64,000 nucleotides of DNA from Atopsyche davidsoni (Eukaryota; Arthropoda; Insecta; Trichoptera; Hydrobiosidae), in assembly GCA_022113835.1 (NCBI GenBank), contig JAILWY010000015.1:4102001-4166000 (forward strand), written 5' to 3'. Positions 36,047-47,736 of this stretch are shown in pieces. Both the position numbers and the translations under genes were made by a program. How positions within the stretch are numbered: position 1 is the stretch's first letter; every line of letters begins with the position of its first letter. A model generated the notes under the pieces. The model was not told where the DNA came from and did no database searches. It saw only the letters and a list, made by a program, of their open reading frames with translations.

Positions 36047-37823
36047 TATACAAACTTAAGTTTCAAATATATAACCCCTTTAATTATTGTTTTTCAAAAT
36101 GATTGAAATTTAACACGTAGAAAAAATATGTATGTTTTAATATTTAATTTAAAGGTACAACAGAAAGAAAATAGTTTCAAATCAAGACTTAAAACAAATC
36201 ACTGTTATTTAAATAATCATAAAATTTTAATTATAAAATTTATATCCTAGAAAAAAATATTTAATTGACGTGTAGAAAATTAAATAAAAAAACTCCAAGT
36301 TGTATTGTAAAATAAAAATGCGCTATGTATAATGCATAATGTATCTTCTCTGAACGGAAAATATTATCACGGTAAAACCTTTCGTCGTATTTAATTTCAA
36401 ATGTGTTTAATTGAAATTCAAGAAAATCTAAATGACCTCAATTCATAAAGTAGCTTTAAATCGTACACATTTAAATAAAACACAAAGGATTTCAGTCATT
36501 TTAATCACGTGAAGAATTTCACATGCAATTACACAGGATGATTATTATTTATCCACAAAGCTTTTGCGTTCAATGAATTTAATATTCAATAAATATTGTT
36601 CATATATAAAATATAATATAATAATAAGTTTGTATCTTCATTTTTGTATGCTTATTTTTATGATAGAATAAATAGATAAGCGCTTAAGGTAAACGCAAGA
36701 ATAGGGCATGATATATAAATATTACATACACTATAAAAATATTCAAACTCAGCAACAATAATAAAAGTAAGTATAAAGAGCCACACTGTATTAGTATAGT
36801 GCACCACGGGGGTGGAATTCTTGTTTATATTTGCAGAGTTTTATTTTTATTTGTATGCGGACTACCCTTGCCGGTGAAACTGTATTGTTGGTTTGTTTTC
36901 TCATTCACAGACTGCGGTTAGGAAAGTAAAATTTATAAACCTGAAATAATGTAATATCCGTTTTCTTATTTCACAGCACTCGTGTTATATAAAAATCCCG
37001 GTTGTGTGGTGAAAATATACTTTTCATTACTAATGATCCAATATATTATAAAAACGCGTCATGTAACATTGAACCTTAAACTGCGTAGCAAATTATTTCA
37101 TTAATAACTCAAGATGTTTTTTTATAAAAAAAACAACGCTTGAACTGTTCTTGCTTCATCTTCAATTAAGTAAAAACCGATTTTATAAAAAGCTGTATTT
37201 AATATTTTGCCTTGTCTACATAATCGTTTTTTTTTTACTCAAGGTGTGGCGAAATATTTACGAAGTATAATACAACATGTTCGTATAGTTTTCTTGTGAA
37301 CGAACTAGAATATTCTTTGATCATTTTATTTTCATAAGTTATTGACGCAAGTAGGAGGAAAAATGACATCTCATTTACAATGACATCTTAAATGACAGAG
37401 GTGCGTGCGTAATTGATTAGACCTGTCATACAGATAATACGAGTGGAGCATGACAAGGTGGGGAGGCCCGGGGACTTCCGTGACCGAAGTACCCCGGAAA
37501 TAGATGGGGACCGCAAAATATGGACGACGCCACTTCCTTGAACAAAATTACGCCATCCATGTGGCGATTTCTTAACTCTATTTCAAGATATTTACTCACA
37601 AAAATTGTGAGATGTTCATTCTGACAGAATTCAGATATTACTTTGAGAATTTGATTATATATGATTTATGATAATGTACTTTATTAATTAATTAAATGTT
37701 CTTCTTCTCGAATTAGCTGAATTTATTTTAAACCATTTTGTATTCTTTAGTTGCTTCTTTTAAGAGGATTTCATATTTCAATGCCTGTTTATGTTTTTTT
37801 TAGTTCCCCGGGTCATTTTGCCT
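36047..37823. other. AT-rich spacer
   Basis: No gene or repeat is visible. A GC-richer piece at 37.44-37.56 kb is unexplained. Confidence 0.45.
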
Positions 37824-38042
37824 GTTGCCCAATAACATTATTACAAAAGCCTATTCTCACAGAGCTCAGGCATTAATATCCGATATTTTTTCTGCAGCAG
37901 GGTGCAGAAACCATAGCAGGAACTCCCCAACTCTACATGTTACTTCCAGACCAAATCCCTCTTTAATCCCTACAAGTCCACTACTCCATTACTAATACTT
38001 AACGTACGCTCAAGGTACAGAATGGCAGAGAATGGGGAGGTA
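37824..38042 (-). repeat. SINE copy, 5' part
   Basis: On the minus strand this runs from 'ccattctctgccattctgta' through 'tgctgcagaaaaaatatc' to 'aatgttattgggcaacag'. It lacks the 3' tail, so it is a fragment broken after insertion. Divergence from the copy at 47.0 kb is visible at many bases. Confidence 0.75.
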
Positions 38043-40519
38043 TTTGTACAGTACTGAAAGTAAAAGTGTATTTAAACAACTAAAACAACAATAACATTTT
38101 AAAAATAATATAAAAATCAAACACTATAAACATTAAACATTTTAATAGTAAAGTCACTGAAATTATATCGTCCCTTAATACAATCAAATCATAAAACCTT
38201 AAAGTTTATATACCTTTTATATTATTTTTTTAATTACGTCAAACAAATATTTTTATGGATTATCTATGTATATATAAATATATATAACCTTAAAAAATAT
38301 TTCTTTCACTCAAAAAAAAGTACTTTATGTCAAAAATATTGAATACATTATTATTTTATTTATTTATAATTTCATGTGTTGTTTATTATTCGGTTCATCA
38401 AATGTATCAATTTCAAATAATAAAGACCCTAAGAATATATAATTATTATAGAAAACTGATTATGTTCATAAAAGTATTGTCTTTCAACTGTAGACTGTAA
38501 AATTTGACAAATATTCGGTGTTTACTAAAGGAAAAACGCTGTAAATTTCGATCCATTATGCTGATGACAAAACCTTGTCACAATGGCGACACTTAATCAT
38601 TTTTTCTCTAATGAATCACCTCGGAGGCATCACACCCGACAGGGTTAAGTTAGGTCACACCAAAACCACCCCTAAACAAACCTGAGCGATCAGACATCGT
38701 AGTGGTCGTGTATATCAAATTTAAGCCAACCACTGGTACTTCTCAGATCAGATTATTTAATCATTGCTCCATCATAAATGGGAAATTATTAAGATTTATT
38801 TAGAAACATGTGTTTTAATTCATTAAATTAAATAATTTAAGACTATATATCAAAATCAATGACCAGCACTCCTTCCTGGTATTTTCAGATCTTAACTTAT
38901 ATATATAAACTGGTGGAAGGATTCTGATTCATAGGTGCGAATTAATTGAGAATGTATTGATATAAATAATTTCCACGAACCCACATCGTAAATAAAATTT
39001 AATTTTTTCGTAGAAAGTCTTAGTTTATCCGTAAAATTCAATGTAAATATTTCTTTGATAACAAACATTCAAATTTTCTGTTACTATGAATGTATCTCAG
39101 TATATTTTTGCAGGTATTTTTTTTAACTCTCGTAGTATTTTCAGTTCTGTTCCTGAAAGAGCGAGACCTTTTTTTTTTAGAATAACAAATATCACAGTTG
39201 GTGTAATCATGCAAAAGGTAAATGATTTTATTGCTTTTAATTCTGATTAAAATAAAATACAATCATATAATAGTAAGCCTTTTTATTTTTCAGGTTGTGG
39301 CGCTAGGCTCGATGGCTGAGGCTTCGTTGCGGGTGGATTGTTCCATCCGGTAGTGTTTATTTACTTATTTACACTACGGGGCAATTAAAAACACGCCTTT
39401 CGCTGCAGTGGCGTCCGCGATTAATTAGTTTCTCACCCCCGCAGTGGCGTCGGGGGAAAATGGGGGCAGAAAAATAATGGCGAAAGAGGAAAATGGATGC
39501 CAGAGGCAGAAATATGGTGGCGCTGTAACAACAAAGACACTTTGTTTATTTGTAGGTGGAACTGAGCGTCAATTTTCCTGTAATATTTATGCTGTGGTAT
39601 TATTTTGCTGATTACTTTATTACGAATTTATGTGTATATAACTATATTTTTATTCGTTGAAAACTTGAAACTTATATAATAACTATTTTCTCATGTATAT
39701 ATAACTTATAACACGTTTACATGCCACAAGTTGGAATTATTAAATATAAGAGATTTACTGAATATATTCTAAACTTAGAAAAGCCACAAATGAGGTCTTT
39801 AAACTAAGTTATACGTTATAATAAAGATTTTGTTTATATGTTTCGAAATAGATGGGGGTAGAATGAAGTGATTTTAGTAAAGGGTTAAGTTAGGGGTTCA
39901 ATGTATAAATTTAATACAATTTTGAAATTTAACTGCTTTCTATAATTATTTATTTTGTTTATTTTTACATCATGGCCATAAAACGCCTGAACTCATCCAC
40001 ACTATTCCATAAGAGTGAACCATTTAGTTTCATATTTTATATATATTATATGTTCATTTTGGATTTCAAAATCAATTACTCCATAATAAATCATTTAAAA
40101 AACGTATTGTTTTAAATGTTTCTAATGATTTTTTTAATGATTTACAGTATCTTCCGCGTCCACCCTCTCGTGACCCTCGAATCGGCTGTCGAAGCTCAGG
40201 GCCGGCGCAGGGAGTCGATAAAAGATTATCGCTTCCGAGCAGAGTGCAACAGGCTGTAATGGCTCCCAATACGTCACTACGTAAGCGATGCTACTTTCCA
40301 CAGCTTTCCCAACTTGCTAATAGCAGACCCATCAAAAAATCACTCACATATCAAACTAAAGCTCGTGCAGACTGCGATTTGCCAAGACAACTTGGGTTCA
40401 GCCATCACGACGAAGATCGAACCGGGGACTTCTCTATTAACACAAATTAAGCGGGTACCAAATTGACTAAACTGATGTACTAAGCGGACGAAATTCGCGT
40501 AAAATTGCGCGTGCGAAAT
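38043..40519. other. AT-rich spacer with two GC-richer patches
   Basis: A patch at 39.29-39.54 kb has repeated 'gcagtggcgtc' words (39415 and 39440). A patch at 40.15-40.45 kb holds a 68-codon frame without a known domain. Neither can be assigned. Confidence 0.4.
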
Positions 40520-40750
40520 CTAGTCTATACACTCTTTGATTTGCATGTAGTCAAATAAATCGTTTCCTATAAAAAGTTGAACCACTTCATAGACACTTTG
40601 CGGATTACTTGGCATCACAACAACACCGCTTTGTCCTAAAAATTGTTCAATAATTGGAGGATTATCATTCTCTGACCACTTCTTCATTGTCACTTTGTTC
40701 AGAATCACTGGACAGTATTGGTAGAAATAACGTTGGCGAGTCCTAAACAA
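40520..40750 (-). pseudogene. Possible piggyBac-type transposase N-terminal fragment
   Basis: The 76-residue frame contains 'FLGQSGVVVMPSNPQSVYEV', then VQLFIGNDLFDYM. This resembles the conserved region of piggyBac-family transposases, where a Gly-x-x-Gly turn and an Asn/Asp-Pro stretch precede a 'YF.LFF...L...I..ETN.YA' block. Here LF and L are kept but the ETN.YA end is replaced by KECID and a stop. The catalytic Asp residues lie further downstream in the family and are absent. No terminal repeats were found. The call rests on a short motif, and a chance resemblance cannot be excluded. Confidence 0.33.
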
Positions 40751-41144
40751 ACATTTCGAGCTGTAAACCTAAAGAATAAAATGACCTTCTGCCGCTTTTA
40801 GAGTAAGCACATTCAAAAACGTATTAATATGCGCCTTACAGAAGTCCGCGAAACGGTACTAGTACCCGCCCCGCCTTTAGTGTGTAATATGACCAAACAT
40901 AAGATCAGAGTATCACAAAGATTATTTAAATAGCAATCGCGTCTTTAAATATGTTTTTTTTTGCATTATTGACTATTTTTATTTATCAGTATTAAAATAC
41001 ATTGAAGACATTTTTTTTAAACTCGTACGTTCAACCCTTAAATGAATGATATCTATTTTATTATTATTTAGTAAATATTTAAAAAACTTTCAATTCCACA
41101 ACTAATACACCATTTTATATCCTGCATTCATTAATATAAGTTAA

Positions 41145-41401
41145 GAGATTCAATATTTTTGACAGAGAGTACTTGGTGGAATTCCATTTTAATATTTTTG
41201 AGTAAAATACTTGAGTGGATTTCCACATGTTCGTTTTTATTTGTGACCGGTTTCGCCAACCTTTTACTCATAATCACTCTCTCTCTTTCCAACAACCTCT
41301 CCTTCTATAAAAAAAGGTTTACCTAATTGATTATTATTATATAACCGGTCACAAATAAAAACGAACATGTGGAAAATCACTCAAGTATTTTACTAAAAAA
41401 T
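41145..41401 (+). mobile_element. PLE family-2 copy with inverted 3' ends
   Basis: The left part (41149-41262) is the inverted terminal repeat, ending inside the hairpin of the hammerhead-like motif. It joins forward 3'-UTR sequence ('aatcactctctctctttcca', also at 45.0 kb) which continues into the forward terminal repeat ('ataaccggtcacaaataaa' to 'ttactaaaaaatatt'). Flanks repeat 'attaatataagttaa' at 41130-41144 and 41402-41416 (12 to 15 bp, depending on where the element ends). The hammerhead-like motif is incomplete in both arms. Confidence 0.8.
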
Positions 41402-41788
41402 ATTAATATAAGTTAACTTTAATTTGGCCTTTGAGTAAGTAGTTTTGGAAGCACTGCGGGGAACGTCAGAGAGCAGGCATGGGGAGGGTTATTGCCCATT
41501 TGCTGGTAATTTAAGGGTTCAATAGAGAGGTTTTTAGAGCAATCCGCCCAATGTCTTTGCGGTGATTTTAAGCTCTCTTTTTTTTTTACTTTTAGCGATG
41601 TGTCAGTATTTTTTATTGCCACCCCTGAAATCAATTGAATTATGTGCTTGGCTAGATTTTTACGAGTCATTTGTGGGATTTAGGGTTTTTATACATAGGG
41701 AATGGAAATAGTGGCAGAGAACATCGCAATAATGATTACTTACAAAATGACCATCAAATTTTATTACATAAATATATATATAAATATA

Positions 41789-41802
41789 TGTGTGTGTGTG
41801 TG
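41789..41802. repeat. (TG)7 microsatellite
   Basis: Seven TG units follow a TA-rich stretch. Confidence 0.9.
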
Positions 41803-42078
41803 TACCATACTACATGTAATAAATGTAGCGATATGTTGTCGCGGTGTATAATATCTCATTACAAGTAATTTTAGAATAACTTTCGTGATAACGTTGGGAG
41901 TTCAAACATCGTTTTGAAACTAAGCAAATATGTTAAATATTGTATGAGATAAACGTAAGCTTAGAAATTTAATATATCGTACCTTAAGTTAGTTCTAGAA
42001 AACAACCTCAGAAGACCCCAAATCTGAAAAGTTTTTTTATTTAAATTTAGCTTAAGATTATAACTTTGAAAAAAAAAA

Positions 42079-42100
42079 ATATATATATATATATATATAT
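42079..42100. repeat. (AT)11 microsatellite
   Basis: An AT repeat follows directly on an A run. Confidence 0.9.
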
Positions 42101-43944
42101 TCACGTTGGGTGTTTTCAACGATTTCAATATATAAATTGATCAATACCAAATATTTATAACACATTGAAACAAATAAATTTTTATGCAATGCTCTCATTG
42201 AAGTGAGTTGAAATAAATAAAAAAAAGTCTTTTTTGTGTTAGTTTATTAGCTCAATAGTAAAATGGACGCTTGTGTAAATATAAACTTTTTGATTAATTT
42301 AAAATGTCATTTAAACTTTTATAGTGCGGAATAGGCAAATTAAATTGTAAAGTAGAGTTAAAGTCGTACGTAAACACCCGTCTGTAAGTCCCTCGTCTGT
42401 AATATTCGCTTGCCTCTCGTTCAGACCGTAACAACTTTCCTAATAGAGCAACACCATCAATTATGCAAGGGCGGGTCGGGTAACCTACCCCCGACTTTAA
42501 ACCGGAACTCTCTCGCGTATGTACATCTACCCCCTCCACTTCCGTCTATTGTGAACCTAATTCGTAAACTGCTTATTTGTTTAACTAAATAATTTAACAC
42601 AAGATTAGTCCGAAACGATGCTTCACTCTTATAAATGTTGTTATTTATTTCAACAGCCTTTCTGTAATTTTTATCATAATACGAAAAACTTATCATAAAC
42701 CTGTTTTTCAAGTTTTGCATCAAAATCGTATTTTTTAACATTATTTCAGCCCTTAATTATTTTACGCATTATTATGCATATTATTTGTACATATAATTGT
42801 CTGTTTAAAGGTATAAAAAATAAATCAGTACAAAAATTTATTAAATTTATTTTATCACGAAATTAAATAACGAATCTACAAAACAATTGATTAAAATTTT
42901 AAGCCTTTTTTACAATCAAAAGCCAAAGTTTAACTGCTTTAATTTTTTTTTTTTATGAATATTCATATTTTTAGATAAATGCTTTATTTCATTGTTTATT
43001 ATTTATTTTATTTCGAACCGGCAATTCTGTAAATTAAACGCATTGTTGATTTTCACAAAAGCCCCCAGGCTTTCCCATTGTGCGTTTTATGTTTTTTCTC
43101 TTGTCCACGGCACATAGTGGATTATAATTTATTGCAAACAATGACGTCACATCCTTTTTGTACTATCGTAATACGATGGATATATTTATTATTGTTTCAG
43201 CACCATCATTGCCAGTTTGAAAAAACAAACACCACTAATGCTGCTAAATATAATTATTGTATCGTCCGTGTTAATTAATTTTGGTGCGTCATTAAAATAC
43301 ATTGCTTATTTTTTATTATTTATTTGTAAACACAAAACAATATTATAACTGTATAAAATGATAATAATACTAATAACTTGTTTTATAAAATCAGAATTTA
43401 ATCAATTTCTATTCACGACAAATTCAGTTGTACACAACAAAGTATTTTATTATAGTACAATGGTTGTAGAATTGTTTCTAACAATTTAATTACTGTTGCA
43501 CTCGTCGGCTGCCAAGAATGCGTTAGTACGCAACCGTTTACGACTACGTCAACGACAGAGAAGATAATATTTTTTTTATAGCTCTGGTGTTGCCAAGTGC
43601 AATATAAACCTGCCAGGAGATCCGATATTGCTACTTGGTATTCTAAAATAATTTACTAAATATTGAATAGATTCAAATACTTTGGATATCAGTTCAATAT
43701 TATCATAATAATTTGCTCTGGTGTCCAAGTATAAAAAAAATTAAATTAACTGTACGTTAGTTAGGTTATTGTATAATAAAATTATATTTTACAAACAATA
43801 ACGTCAAATATAAAATCCCTAATGCAGTCACGTAATCACACAATAAACCATTTTTTTTTTTATCTTATATTAATATTTTCATTCAATTTATATTTTAATT
43901 AACAGAATATGCGATAAACTTTTAGTCGTTTTTAACAAAATATT

Positions 43945-44045
43945 TTTACATAAAAATTATTTTTTTGCTTTAAATGAATATTCAGTGATTTTTCCACTTT
44001 TAGTTGTTTCGCCAACATCTTAGATTGGCAACTTCAAGCATAATG
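43945..44045 (-). mobile_element. Decayed PLE family-2 terminal repeat
   Basis: The minus strand keeps 'ttgccaatctaagatgttgg', 'cgaaac' and 'gtggaaaaatcactga' in family order. The stem II pairing survives (GCCAA/UUGGC) but the core is disrupted. Edges are uncertain. Confidence 0.45.
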
Positions 44046-44299
44046 AGGTTTCGTTGACTTTTTCCAAATAAGCAAGTGACAATGCGTATTAGATATATAT
44101 TGCACAGTATATATGTATTAGTAGGTTTATTTTGTTAGGATGGAGTGTTTTGTTTATGTAGTACAACAACAGTGCTTTGTACTCTCTTCCGTGATTGTAT
44201 TATGGCAACATATCGTTAGTTACATTTGCAATATTAAATAATTTCACCGCAGTGAAGTTGGCATTTTCCGCACATACGCCGGGAACAAAGGTGCACTCG

Positions 44300-44373
44300 G
44301 AGCTAATGGCTCAGCGGTTAATGCTAAAACTTGCCAACAAAGTTGCACGGAGTTCGAGTCGACTTTGGCAACT
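44300..44373 (+). repeat. tRNA-derived SINE head or tRNA pseudogene
   Basis: A good A box ('tggctcagcggttaatgc') and B box ('gagttcgagtcga') are spaced as in a tRNA. The anticodon arm pairs perfectly (AACTT/AAGTT around a 7-nt loop), but position 33 is C and the T stem does not pair. It is not a working tRNA; a pol III SINE head is likely. Confidence 0.5.
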
Positions 44374-44584
44374 CGTTACGGCGCGTGTATACATTGAAGT
44401 TTTGATAATTGCACGTCTCTATGGGAGAAGGATGAGCGCTTCGTGACTCTGTGCAGAACTGGCAAGAAAATATCATCAACGCGAATACATAAACTGGCAC
44501 AAATAATGCCAAAGCACAAACCTGATAACGTGGATTTATAATCCGTGATACTTAAATATATTTTTGAATAAAATACTTGAGTGA

Positions 44585-44840
44585 TTTTAAGACCACATAA
44601 GAGCATGGAAAAAGGGAGATGAAACATCTACCTTCGGCCTCCGCCTCTCTGATAAAAAAACACGACTTTTACCAGAACTCCAATCTCAAAATTTTGCATA
44701 TATATATTAACAATAAAGGCACAAAACTTGATCGCCAAGAGATTTTAGAAATCAATCCCATGAAAGATAATACACTGGAGCACTTGCTTAATGACCAGGT
44801 TATTTTCAATAAGTCTCAAAAACCTATTATTTACAGATAA
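44585..44840 (+). pseudogene. PLE GIY-YIG endonuclease C-terminal end, broken
   Basis: Penelope-like elements encode a reverse transcriptase fused to a C-terminal GIY-YIG nuclease. Seen here is only the end of the latter: FKT then a stop, a one-base shift near 44.63 kb, LIKKHDF, then NLKILH, NKGTKLDRQEILEI and LLNDQVIF, with the natural stop at 44838-44840. These correspond to the family's usual tail (Leu-Lys-Ile-Leu-His, a Lys-Gly turn, a Leu-x-x-x-Glu-x-x-Glu-Ile helix and a Leu-Asn-x-Gln end). The GIY and YIG motifs and the RT domain are missing. The frame between 44619 and 44840 is open from a chance internal ATG. It is a relic, unlikely to be made or active. Confidence 0.6.
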
Positions 44841-45089
44841 ACACACTACAGGACAAACCCCAACTCAGGATAACTGCTGCTACACCCCAAAGCCTCTACT
44901 TTAGATAATTACCCCATTAACATAAAAACATTTGTTCACAAAAATTTGCAATTATAAAGAGTCCTCCACTTGTCAGGTACATTAAAATCACATTATTCCT
45001 TACCACCTGACAATCACTCTCTCTCTTTCCAACAACCTCTCCTTCTAACAATTGTTTACCTAATTGCTTATTATTATATAAAATCTCAC

Positions 45090-45138
45090 TCTGTTTGATA
45101 ATGCCAACGTAAAAGGTTGGCGAAACCGGTCACAAATA
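45090..45138 (+). ncRNA. Hammerhead-like motif with natural U3-A8 pair
   Basis: Stem I begins UGU/ACA. Core positions 3 to 9 (45095-45101) read U U G A U A A, then the same extra U as in family 1. Stem II is GCCAAC/GUUGGC (45103-45108 with 45116-45121). GAAA is at 45122-45125, stem III is two pairs with loop CG, and the triplet GUC (45129-45131) predicts cleavage after 45131. The only core differences from the consensus are C3 to U and G8 to A. These two bases form a Watson-Crick pair in the active hammerhead, so the changes compensate. Confidence 0.6.
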
Positions 45139-45246
45139 AAAACAAACATGTGGAAAATCACTCAAGTATTTTATTCAAAAATATTAAAATGAAATTCCAC
45201 CAAGTACTCTCTGTCATAAATATTGAATTTCGTATACTTAAATATA

Positions 45247-47034
45247 ATAAAAATATATTTTTAAAAAATAAAACAGAACACAAAAGATATTGTGAGTGGG
45301 GCATTAATATTTGTCTGAAAAGCCACTTGGTTATATATTTATTTACTCTCATATATGATTAAATATCCCACCCTTATATTAATATGTCGTATTCATTCAC
45401 AACCCCGCTCTTAATTAAGACATCATATAGTTTATGTTTGTACATTCCTTCTTACCCCTATTAATTTTTCTCGTCCATTCTTCCCTGCCTTTGTGCCTCC
45501 CTCCTTTTGTTAATCCTCCTGTGGAAGAGTATTCTGGAAATCCACAAACTCTGTTGGCAAATAGAATCCTAGATGTGTGTATTAATTGTTTGGTTTAATG
45601 GAATCATTACGCCATACCGTTTATTTATTTAAACTCGACAAATTTTATTTATATAAATGATAGCATCACTACTTTGAAAAGTGTTATTTAAATTAACACA
45701 ACACTTGTTACTAAACTAACTCCGCTGGATACAAACTAACAGTTTAAATGCATAAACATCATTATGAGGTAATCGATATAGCCTTAACCCTTATTTACTG
45801 TTATTGTTAGTAACTATACATAGTAACAAGAAGTCTATTAAATAGAAAAGCGGAAGGAAGTTTAGCAGTAGGCAGTACTAAATGAAAATTAAGGATTTGT
45901 TTCAGTAGATACATTGTATTTTATATATTTTTAGAGATTTTTTGGAACAGTTTACTTGTGTCGATTTTATTCTAATAGGCGACTTGTGAGGGTACAACAA
46001 AGATAAAACGAAATGGTGTAAAAGAAGACTGTGGTGCTTGAGGTGAGATGAACTGTATCACCAGGGATGACGATGGTGAACCTTATTTAAATTCCAAGGC
46101 TTAACAGGCTTGCTTTGATTATCAATTCACGTCACATCACTGCCGCTACGGTATCATTTAGAAAGTATTGAAATTTCAACTTTAATTGATCAAAATCAAG
46201 AGCTTTTCTTTATTAGTGGGATATTTATTATGTATTACAAGTATTTCTAATAACATCACAACTTAAATGCTTTCAATGTTCAAATATAAAAATATATACT
46301 TTTAAATTATTTGTTTTTTAAACATCGACTACAGGCGAATCTAATTGCCGAAACAGTGCTTTTTGTCGAAAACAATCCTTATGTAAATTTTATTTTAAAA
46401 AACCGTGTGTTTTTAAAAACTTGCATTTTCAAACGAAACAGCTGACTAATACAGCGAAGTACCGTGAGTTTCAAAAGCAACTGTGCCGCGAGCCATCCCA
46501 CAGGGTGTTTGCAAATTAATAATTTAAAGTTACTCAAATTTCACCTGCGCGCCGTAACCTGATTCTGTCAGAGATTTCCGAAACACCTGGCTTTCCTACC
46601 TGTCGTTTCTTTGTGTTTGTATGTGTGTGTTAAGCTTTAAGGCGTAGTGTATACGCCAACAGAGATTGTACATATACGCTAAACTTACTTAAAATATAGA
46701 AAGTAAATAAGCAATAATTACTTATTAATATGAATCAGCATTTTCTATCTGTACAGGTTTATTGTGTGTACAGTATTTGGTTTAAGATTGGTGATATCAG
46801 TAAAGAAATCAAACGGTCAAAGGTTTATACTAAATGGAATTTTAAGTATTATTCTAGTTACGTTGGTATGTAATGTTTGCCTATGATATAGTTTATAAGT
46901 ATAAAATAGATTCACTTAGAGAAATTTTCTTATAGCATGCTTTCATCGACGCTCTCAAAGAGTACCGATCTTATTCACGATGCGCACAAGTAGCATCCAG
47001 TAGTCAAAGGTTTAAATCCTACCAGTGTATTAAA
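45247..47034. other. AT-rich spacer
   Basis: No gene is seen. A B-box-like 'aggtttaaatcctacc' at 47.01 kb just before the SINE has no A box partner. Confidence 0.45.
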
Positions 47035-47375
47035 TTTATTCCGTTGTTTGTGCATGGCTGCCATTCTGTACTCTGAGCGTGTCTAAAAGATCGGTAATTG
47101 AGTAGTGGACTTGGAATGATTGCGAAAGGATGTGTTCTGAAAGTACTTTGTCGAGGTGAAGGGGCTTCTGCTATTGTTAATGTAGCTTGCTGCAGACGGA
47201 GTATCAGATCTAAACGCATAGATTATATAATAATGCTATTGGGCAGCAGCAATACGCAGTGTAGAAGGACCCGGGGACTATTTTCCCTTTAGAAAACCAT
47301 GAACACTGGCTCAGCATGAGTATCTCAGTGAAATGGTCACAAACCTTCTACGAGGAGGGGAATTTGATGAAGAAA
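47035..47375 (+). repeat. Near full-length SINE copy
   Basis: This is the most complete copy: 5' start 'gtgcatggctgccattctgt', then 'gagtagtggacttgga', 'tgcagacggagtatcagatc', 'aatgctattgggcagcagca', 'gaaaaccatgaacactggct' and the degenerate tail 'aatttgatgaagaaaa'. The head shows no tRNA, 5S or 7SL promoter that I recognise, so its RNA origin is unknown. Confidence 0.8.
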
Positions 47376-47399
47376 AAATGAAATTAGATTCACTGGGAG

Positions 47400-47645
47400 T
47401 GTTTTTTTAACTCTCGTCGTCTTCCGACGTCCTCGAGACGAAAACCCGCACTCATCATTCAATTCATCGCGTGGAGGCTCTCCAGGCCGCGAAGCCTCGC
47501 GCAGGGCCGGCTAAGTGATCGAAGGAAGCTGTCCCCCGCGGCACATAAAGAGTCCAATCACATTTGCACCCCAGCCCCCTCCTGGCCCGCCACGTGTGTT
47601 TGTTTATTCATGAATCATGACCGGGAGCCATCTTGCGAAGGCAAC
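47400..47645. other. GC-richer patch, unassigned
   Basis: About 240 bp of clearly GC-rich sequence with many CpGs and no long ORF. It contains 'gggagccatcttgcgaagg', a good YY1/Pho-type core on the minus strand. It may be a conserved regulatory element. Confidence 0.3.
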
Positions 47646-47736
47646 CATTTTGATCTCGTTACAAAAAAAAAAGAAAAACACTTTATTCCCACCTACCCTT
47701 ACCTAACCTAACCTGCGATTTACTTCACAAAATACT

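Larger units (their letters stand above)
41417..43929. other. AT-rich spacer
   Basis: No gene is supported. Frames at 42.29-42.74 kb overlap on both strands around a GC-richer patch (42.36-42.55 kb) and cannot be told from chance. TGACGTCA lies at 43142-43149 and another GC-richer patch at 43.50-43.56 kb. Confidence 0.45.
44561..45233 (+). mobile_element. Longest PLE family-2 copy, with ORF end, 3' UTR and terminal repeat
   Basis: Order from left: an inverted piece of the element's own 3' end (44561-44589, 'gaataaaatacttgagtgat'), the end of a GIY-YIG nuclease frame, an untranslated region with 'aatcactctctctctttcca', the hammerhead-like motif, and the terminal repeat ending at 'aaatattgaatttcgt'. 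A perfect 13-bp duplication 'atacttaaatata' flanks it (44548-44560 and 45234-45246). The copy lacks the reverse transcriptase and is non-autonomous. Confidence 0.8.

Noticed and set aside
47694..47715. Interstitial telomere-like (CCTAA) repeats
   Set aside because: Only two to three units; similar words occur by chance in insect DNA, with no array.
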